NCBI GenBank assembly: GCA_017620455.1
Contig: JAFZQK010000065.1
Location: forward strand, 1 to 6,214
Reading direction: 5' to 3'
DNA from: Clostridia bacterium
Lineage (GTDB): Bacteria; Bacillota_A; Clostridia; Christensenellales; Aristaeellaceae
Length of the DNA: 6,214 nt
Both the position numbers and the translations under genes were made by a program. The first letter of the stretch is position 1. Each line of letters starts with the position of its first letter. Of the stretch, positions 1 to 5,404 are shown in pieces. The notes below the pieces were generated by a model. It did no database searches, was not told the DNA's origin, and saw only the letters and a program-made list of their open reading frames with translations.

Positions 1-547
1 CCTGGTCACGCAGCTTGGCGTCCAGATTGCCCAGCGGCTCGTCCAGCAGGAACACCTGCGGGCTGCGCACCAGGGCGCGGCCCAGGGCCACGCGCTGGCG
101 CTGGCCGCCGGAAAGCTGGGCGATGCGGCGGTCCAGCAGCTCCGTCAGCTCCAGCTTTTCCGCCTGCTCCATCACCAATTTGTCGATTTCTTCCTTGGGC
201 ACCTTCTTGGTTTTCAGGGCGAAGCCCATGTTTTCCCGCACCGTCATGTTGGGGTACAGGGCATATTCCTGGAACACCATGGCGATGTTGCGCTCCTGGG
301 GCGGCACGAAGGTCTTTTTCTTGCCCTTCTCCATTTCCGTCATCCTGGTGTCGCCGAAGTAGATTTCGCCCTCATAGGGCTCCAGCAGGCCGGCGATGGA
401 ATACATGGCGGTGGATTTTCCGCAGCCGGAAGGCCCCAGGAACACGCAGAATTCGCCATCCTTGATTTCCAGGTTCAGCTGATCCAGAACGAAGGTTTTT
501 CCTTTGTTGTAGCTGACAGACATGTCCTTGATGGTAATCGCAGCCAT
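1..547 (-). CDS. Carbohydrate ABC importer ATPase, MalK/UgpC/MsmX class (partial, C-terminus missing)
   Basis: This is the cytoplasmic nucleotide-binding subunit that hydrolyses ATP to power the MalF/MalG-type permeases encoded upstream. The first 182 residues are visible and the frame is open to the window edge. Seen directly: Walker A GPSGCGKST (residues 38-46), a Q-loop in VFQEYALYPN (Q93), the signature LSGGQRQR (145-152), Walker B VFLLDEP with D169 and E170, and the D-loop LGNLDAKL (172-179). The H-loop and the C-terminal regulatory OB-type domain expected in this class lie outside the window. A lysine-rich stretch of about nine residues (72-80, MEKGKKKTF) before PPQERNIAMVFQ looks longer than in the UgpC/MsmX proteins I remember. 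ATG at 547 is preceded by GGGAGG at 8-base spacing and lies five bases after the GH3 stop, so translation is probably coupled. In many Bacillota such ATPases are encoded away from their permeases and shared; here it sits in the transporter locus. The class is certain; the exact symbol is not. Confidence 0.95.
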   Translation of the reverse strand, partial: MAAITIKDMSVSYNKGKTFVLDQLNLEIKDGEFCVFLGPSGCGKSTAMYSIAGLLEPYEGEIYFGDTRMTEMEKGKKKTFVPPQERNIAMVFQEYALYPNMTVRENMGFALKTKKVPKEEIDKLVMEQAEKLELTELLDRRIAQLSGGQRQRVALGRALVRSPQVFLLDEPLGNLDAKLRDQ

Positions 548-552
548 GATCC

Positions 553-2505
553 TTACCTCCCGAAGCTCTCGGTCTCGATGCCGAAGCCGTATTCGTACAG
601 CGGGTTTTCGATGTCCTTGGGCAGGTCTTCGCGCTGGGCAAGCACCTGTTCCATGGTGGCGGGGATCTGGAAGGGCAGATGGCCGCCGATGGCGTTCTCC
701 CCGAACAGGGTATCGGCCACCGCTTCCGCGCCCGCCGTGACGCCGGGGCGGTACACCAGCAGCACGCTGTCCGCATGTTCATCGATGGGGGTCAGCACGT
801 AGGGCCGGTTCATGACCACCACGGCTACCACGTTGGCCCCCGCTTCTTTCAAAGCCTGGATCAGATCGATCTGCTCCTGGGGGAATTCCACGGTGGCCGC
901 GCCCCAGGCGGGATCGTGGGTGCCGCTCTTTTCGCCCACCACCGCCACTGCGGTGACGCCGGCAAGATCGGCGGGCACCTGGGCGGCTTCCGCGACGTAG
1001 GTCACGTTCTCTTCGCCGGCTTTGGCTTTCAGCGCTTCCAGGATGGTGGTGCCCTTGATTTCCGTGGGCTCCTTCGCCGTCCAGCCGCTGTTGAGGCAGC
1101 GCACGTTATCGGCCAGCTCGCCGGCCACGATGAACTGCTGCCCCGCCAGGGAGGCGGCGTTTTCATATTTCACCAGGGTGAAGGACGCGGCGGCGGCTTC
1201 CCTGGCGACCGCTTTGTGCGCGTCGCTGCCGATGATCTCTTCGGCTTTGGCTTCGTCCACATAGGGGTTCTCGAACAGGCCCATTTGGAACTTGGCGATC
1301 AGGATGCGGCGGCAGGCGTCGGTAAGCCGTTCCTCGTCCACCTCGTCCACCAGCTGCCGGGTGGAGCGCACGCCCGCGCCGCCCAGGATATCGGCCCCGG
1401 CGTTGGTGGCGCCCACGAAATTCAATCCCCAGTCGGTCTGGATGATGCCGGTATAGCCCATCTGGCCGCGGAGCAGATCGGTCATGACGGCCGCGCTCTG
1501 ATCGGCGGAATTGTCCACGGCGTCGCCGCCCAGGAAGGGCACGGTGGAATAGCCGTAGGGCATCACGGCGGCCACCCCCGCGTCGATGGCGGCGCGGAAG
1601 CCGGCCAGATGCAGGTCAATGGAATCGGCCTGAATGGTCAGGGGCGTGCCGTCCACGCCGCCGGTCTGGGCTCCCGCGCCGGGGAAGTGCTTGACGCAGG
1701 CCAGGACGGAATCGGGGGTCAGGGCGCTGCCGTTCTGCAGGCTCTGCACCGCCACGGCGATCAGCCTCTGCACCACGTCGGTATCCTCGGAATAGCATTC
1801 CTGATTGCGGCCCCAGCGGGGATCGGTGATCAGGTCGGCGTCCGGGGAAAGGGCCATGCGCACGCCGATGGCCATGAGCTCTTCCTTGAGCACTTCGTAG
1901 TATTTGGCGGTCAACGCTTCGTCGTCCGCCGCGCCCAGGTTGATTTCGTCGGGCAGGAAGGTGGCGTCCTTGACGAAGGCCGCGCCCGCCTCGGTATCCA
2001 TGGAGAAGATCACCGGAATGCCCAGATCGGAGGATTCGGACAGCTCCTGGATCTCGTTGGTCAGCACGGCGGCGTTCATGGCGCTGCCGGTGACGGCGAC
2101 GGCGTCTTCGTCCTCGTCCTCTTCGTCCTCGTCCTCTTCGTCGGGCTCCTCCATATCGAAGATGTATTCATACACCAGGGCGAAGCCCACGTTGTCCTTG
2201 GTGAACCAGCTGTCCTTTTTGGTGACCAGGGTCAAGTGCACCATCTGGGCGGCCTTCTGATTGGCGTCCATCATGGACAGCAGGTTCTCTGCGCGCTCCT
2301 CGGCGGGAAGCCGCCAGTCCTCGTAGGGGTCCAGCTCCCCGTTGTCGTTCAGGTCCTTGAACTGCAGCCCGTCCACTTCGATGATGTCCTTCACCCGGGC
2401 TGCCAGCTCCGGCTGCGCGGGAGCGTCCTCGGCCAGCGCGGGCAGCGCGGACAATACCATCATCAGCGCCAGCAGGGCCGCGCACAGTTTTTGAAGATGC
2501 TTCAT
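553..2505 (-). CDS. Secreted glycoside hydrolase family 3 enzyme (GH3-B), beta-glucosidase-like
   Basis: A complete 650-residue GH3 enzyme expected to release sugars from the non-reducing ends of beta-linked substrates outside the membrane. A Sec signal peptide (1-25, ending ALPALA) precedes an EF-hand-like loop (51-62), a barrel domain (about 70-400) and a GH3 C-terminal domain (about 440-640). Visible family motifs are the substrate Asp in FSMDTEAG (D170), DPRWGRNQECYSED (228-241), KHFPG (272-276) and the nucleophile Asp in GIIQTDWG (D358). A second active-site segment, THDPAWG (529-535), sits where the acid/base Glu is expected but offers Asp531. The family motif KNxGxLPL is degraded to VKYENAASL (445-453). 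No fibronectin-like third domain follows. An Asp/Glu run occupies 117-134. ATG at 2505 has AGAGGTGG at 7-base spacing, and the signal peptide begins there. It lies between the MalG-type permease (72-base gap) and the ATPase (5-base gap). The exact substrate cannot be read from sequence. Confidence 0.93.
   Translation of the reverse strand: MKHLQKLCAALLALMMVLSALPALAEDAPAQPELAARVKDIIEVDGLQFKDLNDNGELDPYEDWRLPAEERAENLLSMMDANQKAAQMVHLTLVTKKDSWFTKDNVGFALVYEYIFDMEEPDEEDEDEEDEDEDAVAVTGSAMNAAVLTNEIQELSESSDLGIPVIFSMDTEAGAAFVKDATFLPDEINLGAADDEALTAKYYEVLKEELMAIGVRMALSPDADLITDPRWGRNQECYSEDTDVVQRLIAVAVQSLQNGSALTPDSVLACVKHFPGAGAQTGGVDGTPLTIQADSIDLHLAGFRAAIDAGVAAVMPYGYSTVPFLGGDAVDNSADQSAAVMTDLLRGQMGYTGIIQTDWGLNFVGATNAGADILGGAGVRSTRQLVDEVDEERLTDACRRILIAKFQMGLFENPYVDEAKAEEIIGSDAHKAVAREAAAASFTLVKYENAASLAGQQFIVAGELADNVRCLNSGWTAKEPTEIKGTTILEALKAKAGEENVTYVAEAAQVPADLAGVTAVAVVGEKSGTHDPAWGAATVEFPQEQIDLIQALKEAGANVVAVVVMNRPYVLTPIDEHADSVLLVYRPGVTAGAEAVADTLFGENAIGGHLPFQIPATMEQVLAQREDLPKDIENPLYEYGFGIETESFGR
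556..561 (-). promoter_or_regulatory. Shine-Dalgarno site of the ATPase gene, embedded in the end of GH3-B
   Basis: GGGAGG forms the last two sense codons (Gly-Arg) of the upstream GH3 gene and is followed directly by its TAA stop. Eight bases separate it from the ATPase ATG. Ribosomes terminating on GH3-B therefore clear or occupy this site, which fits translational coupling. Confidence 0.8.
2104..2157 (-). repeat. Imperfect GAC/GAG/GAA triplet tract encoding an Asp/Glu run in GH3-B
   Basis: Eighteen codons (residues 117-134) encode almost only Asp and Glu; the exceptions are Met118 and Pro121. On the plus strand the tract appears as alternating tcc/tcg/tct units, which produce a serine run in the antisense frame. 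It falls in the N-terminal part of the barrel domain, after VYEYIFD and before the helix leading to GIPVIFSMD. It therefore probably forms an exposed loop. Confidence 0.85.
2320..2355 (-). other. EF-hand-like calcium loop in GH3-B
   Basis: Residues 51-62 read DLNDNGELDPYE. They match the 12-position pattern with D at 1, N at 3, N at 5, G at 6, a hydrophobic residue at 8, D at 9 and E at 12. The loop stands just after the mature N-terminus and before the barrel. Calcium binding is inferred from the pattern. It is a single loop without a second copy, so it is not a full dockerin. Confidence 0.6.
2431..2505 (-). other. Sec signal peptide of GH3-B
   Basis: Residues 1-25 have a short basic start (K2, H3, K6), a hydrophobic core rich in Leu, Ala and Met, and an A-L-A end before E26-D27. 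This fits signal peptidase I cleavage after residue 25. There is no lipobox cysteine at the cleavage point; the only Cys (C8) is inside the hydrophobic segment. The enzyme is therefore predicted to be soluble and exported, not a lipoprotein. Confidence 0.85.
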
Positions 2506-2577
2506 TGTTCAACCACCTCTCATAAGAATTGACAAGTGCGTTTTATGATCAAATACGTCTTTCCCGGAAAATCCTCG
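2506..2577 (-). promoter_or_regulatory. Intercistronic region before GH3-B with strong ribosome binding site
   Basis: This 72-base gap separates the MalG-type permease stop from the GH3-B start. AGAGGTGG at 2513-2520 lies seven bases before the ATG and is the strongest Shine-Dalgarno of the locus. The middle is AT-richer than its surroundings. I find no well-spaced -35/-10 pair on the minus strand, and only a tiny TTTCC/GGAAA dyad without a T-tract. Nothing shows a separate promoter or terminator, although an internal promoter cannot be excluded. Confidence 0.6.
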
Positions 2578-3480
2578 TTAAGAGGCGGTCACGGCGCCGC
2601 TCATCTGGCCGCTGATCAGGTACTTGCCCATGAAAATGTAGATCATCAGCATGGGCAGGGCCAGGATCATGGAACCGGCCATCAGCTGCGGGATATCCAC
2701 GGTGTTCCCGCTGGCGAAGCCCTGGACGACGATGGTGGCCAGCTGAGCGTTGGCGCCATCGCCCTGGGCGGCCAGCACCAGCGCGAAGAGCATTTCATTC
2801 CAAATGGATGTGCATTGGAACACAAAGGTGGTGATGGTGGCCAATTTGGTGTTGGGCACCACGATCTTGCGATAGATCTGCCACATGCCGTTGCCGTCGA
2901 TCATGGCCTGGCGGATCAGCGCGTCCGGCACCTCCGCGTAATAGCCGCGCATCATGGTGGTGCACATGGGCATGCCGAAGATGGAGTGGGCCAGCACGAT
3001 ACCCCAAATGTTATCGTAAACACCAAGGTTCGTCATCGTCGTCAGCAGAGGGATCAGAATGGCCTGGAAGGGCAGATATGTGGCAGCCACCAGCAAACCG
3101 AAAAACATGTTGTTCAGCTTGAACCGCCACTTGCCCAGCGCGTAAGCGCAGATGGAGCCCAGGAACACGGATCCCGCCGCACCGAAGAGCGTGACCACCA
3201 GGGTGTTCATCAGGGAAACCGACAGCTCTTCCAGCGCGTTGCTGTACCCGTTCATCGTCCATTTACTCGGCAGCGCCATGGGCGATGCGATCGCTTCAAG
3301 ATTGGTCTTGAAGGAGTTGGTGATGGCGCCCCAGAAGGGCAGGATGTAGAACAGCAGAAAGACCACCAGGATCAGATAGTAAACAATATGCAGCACCGTC
3401 ATATGCCACTTGGGTTTTACCCGCAGCGTTTGAGCCGCCTGGCCCTCCTTGCTGCGATCCATCATCATATCGTTTTGCAT
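2578..3480 (-). CDS. Carbohydrate ABC transporter permease, MalG type
   Basis: A 300-residue inner-membrane subunit of a CUT1-type sugar importer, the partner of the MalF-type permease just upstream. Six hydrophobic segments can be seen at about 27-50, 89-113, 125-147, 157-175, 212-236 and 267-289. The cytoplasmic EAA coupling loop is VPDALIRQAMIDGNGMWQIY (184-203), with the invariant Asp-Gly at D195-G196, followed by RKIVVP. The C-terminus SGQMSGAVTAS resembles the usual MalG-type ending with GAVKG. Length is normal for the family. ATG at 3480 follows the upstream TAA (3484-3482) by a single base. AGGGGG at 3491-3496 gives 10-base spacing, so reinitiation or coupling is likely and the subunits would be made in step. 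Methionines at residues 5-7 are alternative starts but fit the spacing less well. The transported sugar is unknown. Confidence 0.95.
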   Translation of the reverse strand: MQNDMMMDRSKEGQAAQTLRVKPKWHMTVLHIVYYLILVVFLLFYILPFWGAITNSFKTNLEAIASPMALPSKWTMNGYSNALEELSVSLMNTLVVTLFGAAGSVFLGSICAYALGKWRFKLNNMFFGLLVAATYLPFQAILIPLLTTMTNLGVYDNIWGIVLAHSIFGMPMCTTMMRGYYAEVPDALIRQAMIDGNGMWQIYRKIVVPNTKLATITTFVFQCTSIWNEMLFALVLAAQGDGANAQLATIVVQGFASGNTVDIPQLMAGSMILALPMLMIYIFMGKYLISGQMSGAVTAS

Positions 3481-3481
3481 A

Positions 3482-5329
3482 TTATTTCTTCCCCCTGTTC
3501 GTCAGATAGGTCAGCGGCAGGATCAGCACCAGCACCATCACCAGCAGGAAGCAGCTGATGGCCGCGGCGTAAGCGTAATTGTTATTGCTGAACGCTTCGA
3601 CATACATCTTAATCGGCAAGGTTTTGGACGCGTTGTTTGTCACACCCGACAGAGAGTAAATCAGGTCGAAGGAACGCAGCGCGTACATGGCCAGGATCGT
3701 GATGCAGCTGCCCATGGCGCCCTTCATCTGGGGCAGGATGATCTTCCAGTACACCCGAGGCATGTAGGAGCCATCCAGCTTGGCGGCGTTGATGATGTTG
3801 GTGGGCACGTTCTTGATGGCCGCCAGGAAGATCACCGCCACATAGCCGGAGAACTGCCAGATCATGACGATCATGATGGAGTACATGACCATTTCATTGC
3901 TCATCCAGTTGACATTCAGATTGATGCCAAACAGCTTGAAGAATCCAGCCAGGATGCCGCCGGATTCGGCACTGTTGAACATCTGCTGCCAGATCAGGCC
4001 CGTAACCACGAAGGACAGGGCGAAGGGCAACAGGATCAGCGTGCGGAAAACGGGGGTCCCTTTCAGCCCCTGATCCATCACCAGCGCCAGGCCCATGCCC
4101 AGCAGCAGGCAGATGGGAATGATCAGGAACAGCTTCAGCGTATTCAATACGGAGCTCCAGAACTCGCCGTCCTTGACGAACATCTTCATATACTGGCCGA
4201 AGCCGCCCCAGCCGTAGGAGGCCGTCAGGCTTCCATCCTGCCAGTCGGACACGGACACCCAGACGTTCCAGCCGATGGCCACGTATACGAAATAGATCAG
4301 CAGCGCTGCGGGAATGAGCAGCCACACCAGGGGATGCTTGCTCATGAAGCGCTTGATCCGGGCGTTGTACACGAAGATCAGCACCATGGCCGCGGCTACC
4401 AGCGCCGCGAAGACCAGCCAGCCGAACTGGGAAGACAGGTTTTTCCGGAAAGCGTCGGCGCCTTCGGAATTGGCCATGGTCAGGGTGCTGCCGCGATAGA
4501 TATAGCGGCCCTGCTCTTCCACGGCGCCGTCCAAAGCCGTAAAGCTGTAGGTGCCGTCGGGGCGGAAGGTCAAAGCCGTGGTTCCGTCCGCGCTGGTCAC
4601 GGTCACTTCTTCCGTCACGCGCTCGGCGCTGCTTTCAACGACGAACAGCTCCCTGAACCCCTTGATGCTGTATTCCTGCTGGTAGGCTTTCCCGGTGGCG
4701 GGGTCGGTCAGGGCGGCGGTGTACCGCAGCTTGGTGCTGGTCTTCCCCACCTTGGTTTCTGCTCCGTCCGCATCGCTTGTCAGCGTCAGCACTTTGTCTG
4801 CGTAGACGTACTTTCCCGTTTCCTCGGCTTCGCCTTCCGATGCGCGGACGCGGTAGGTGCCGTCGGTCAGGAAGGTGATGCCGGTGGCGCCGTCCGTGCT
4901 GACAAAGGTATAATCACTGGAAACGAATTCGGAGGGCTCCTTGGATGTGAGATGCCCCAGGATATCGGCGGATGCGTAGGTCTGCTGGTAGGCCTTGCCG
5001 GTGGCGGGGTTTTTCACGTCCGTGGTATAGGACAGGTTTTTCATGGAGCTTTTCGTTGTCTGCTCCCAGGCGTAGCCGGTGTCCGCGGGCCGGTCGGCAA
5101 GGGGAATATAATTGCAGGAATTGAAGAACAGCAGCGCAAAGCAGGCCAGCAGCAGCACGGGCGCCAGGATCAGAGCCTTCGTTTTCCCCTTCAGGCGATC
5201 CCTGATCCTTTCGGAAAACAGGTACGTCAGGGCCAGCAGCAGCAGCGCCAGGCAAATGCCCCAGAACGCGCCTTTGCCCTTGAAGGTCATTTCATAGAAC
5301 CCTTTGAGAAATAACTGGATTTTACCCAT
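3482..5329 (-). CDS. Carbohydrate ABC transporter permease, MalF type, with large extracytoplasmic repeat domain
   Basis: Membrane subunit pairing with the MalG-type permease. I start it at ATG 5329 (615 residues). An in-frame GTG nine bases upstream (618 residues) would leave almost no gap after the Shine-Dalgarno. Two N-terminal hydrophobic segments (about 20-38 and 53-70) flank a basic linker. Residues 71-303 are hydrophilic and contain two tandem repeats (98-189 and 200-291). A normal permease core follows: membrane segments near 304-323, 335-355, 395-417, 430-450, 480-505, 537-558 and 588-607. Its EAA loop is NVPTNIINAAKLDGSYMPRV (507-526), with D519-G520, followed by YWKIILP. Counting segments back from the cytoplasmic EAA loop, and reading the basic linkers at 39-52 and 324-331 as inside, places the repeat region outside the membrane. 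Ordinary MalF-type permeases of Bacillota have about 290-320 residues. E. coli MalF has a large P2 loop that contacts the binding protein, but I see no resemblance in sequence. The repeat domain's function is unknown. Confidence 0.93.
   Translation of the reverse strand: MGKIQLFLKGFYEMTFKGKGAFWGICLALLLLALTYLFSERIRDRLKGKTKALILAPVLLLACFALLFFNSCNYIPLADRPADTGYAWEQTTKSSMKNLSYTTDVKNPATGKAYQQTYASADILGHLTSKEPSEFVSSDYTFVSTDGATGITFLTDGTYRVRASEGEAEETGKYVYADKVLTLTSDADGAETKVGKTSTKLRYTAALTDPATGKAYQQEYSIKGFRELFVVESSAERVTEEVTVTSADGTTALTFRPDGTYSFTALDGAVEEQGRYIYRGSTLTMANSEGADAFRKNLSSQFGWLVFAALVAAAMVLIFVYNARIKRFMSKHPLVWLLIPAALLIYFVYVAIGWNVWVSVSDWQDGSLTASYGWGGFGQYMKMFVKDGEFWSSVLNTLKLFLIIPICLLLGMGLALVMDQGLKGTPVFRTLILLPFALSFVVTGLIWQQMFNSAESGGILAGFFKLFGINLNVNWMSNEMVMYSIMIVMIWQFSGYVAVIFLAAIKNVPTNIINAAKLDGSYMPRVYWKIILPQMKGAMGSCITILAMYALRSFDLIYSLSGVTNNASKTLPIKMYVEAFSNNNYAYAAAISCFLLVMVLVLILPLTYLTNRGKK
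4457..4732 (-). repeat. Repeat 2 of the extracytoplasmic tandem domain in the MalF-type permease
   Basis: This encodes residues 200-291. Landmarks are PATGKAYQQ (210-218), SADGTTALTF (246-255), DGTY (258-261), EEQGRYIY (271-278) and LTMA (283-286). The PATGKAYQQ block is fully conserved in protein between the repeats, while the segment after it (about residues 219-243) has diverged almost completely. This points to an old internal duplication. The next hydrophobic segment starts about 12 residues after the repeat. Confidence 0.85.
4763..5038 (-). repeat. Repeat 1 of the extracytoplasmic tandem domain in the MalF-type permease
   Basis: This encodes residues 98-189 of the permease (ATG numbering). 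Landmarks are PATGKAYQQ (108-116), STDGATGITF (144-153), DGTY (156-159), EETGKYVY (169-176) and LTLT (181-184). It aligns with repeat 2 at a constant offset of 102 residues (306 bases) with no gap. By hand count about 35 of 90 positions are identical. Alternating hydrophobic residues and DG turns suggest a small beta-barrel or beta-sandwich. Confidence 0.85.
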
Positions 5330-5338
5330 CAGCAGCAC

Positions 5339-5346
5339 TCCCTCTC
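5339..5346 (-). promoter_or_regulatory. Shine-Dalgarno site that decides the MalF-type permease start
   Basis: GAGAGGGA lies immediately before an in-frame GTG (5338) and about 9-11 bases before ATG 5329. Normal spacing favours the ATG. The order after the site is GTG, CTG, CTG, ATG, all in the same frame, so any of the four could be read as a start by a program that looks only for long frames. Confidence 0.75.
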
Positions 5347-5353
5347 AATAAGG

Positions 5354-5391
5354 CCTGCGCAAGTCCGTTTCTGGATGCGGGCTTACGCAGG
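5354..5391 (-). promoter_or_regulatory. Intercistronic hairpin between GH3-A and the MalF-type permease
   Basis: Inverted arms at 5378-5391 (CCTGCGTAAGCCCG in the transcript) and 5354-5367 (CGGACTTGCGCAGG) can form 14 positions of stem. One position is a G-U wobble and one is a C-A mismatch. The loop has 10 bases. The arm nearer the permease is followed by CCTTATTGAGAGGGA, which has no run of U, so this is not a standard intrinsic terminator. It could stabilise the 3' end of the GH3-A message, set unequal expression of enzyme and transporter, or mark a processing site. Confidence 0.55.
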
Positions 5392-5404
5392 TTCTGCGGT
5401 TTGC

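Noticed and set aside
679..2532. A 617-codon open frame on the plus strand across GH3-B
   Set aside because: It is codon-aligned antisense to GH3-B and exists only because that gene avoids TTA, CTA and TCA codons there. The product is a low-complexity mix rich in Gly, His, Val and Gln with no recognisable motif, whereas the minus strand encodes clear GH3 motifs and a signal peptide.
2529..2549. TTGACA followed by TATGAT on the plus strand, resembling a promoter
   Set aside because: The two hexamers are only 9 bases apart instead of about 17, and a plus-strand transcript would serve no gene in the window.
2562..2572. TTTCC/GGAAA dyad after the MalG-type gene as a possible terminator
   Set aside because: The stem is five pairs with a one-base loop and there is no T-tract on either side, so it cannot act as an intrinsic terminator.
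2536..3558. A 340-codon open frame on the plus strand across the MalG-type permease
   Set aside because: Same cause: aligned antisense of a gene with strong codon bias. There is no domain signature, and it runs on into the neighbouring permease gene.
5138..5150. Lipobox-like L-L-A-C in the second hydrophobic segment of the MalF-type permease
   Set aside because: It lies inside a membrane segment of a polytopic protein, preceded by another membrane segment, so lipoprotein processing here is not credible. The match to the lipobox is also loose.
3449..5314. A 621-codon open frame on the plus strand across the MalF-type permease
   Set aside because: It is again the codon-aligned antisense frame, ending where the permease uses its TTA leucine codon near the N-terminus. 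The Gln/His/Gly-rich product looks like a shadow of Leu, Met and Ala codons. The sense strand has the EAA loop and membrane segments.
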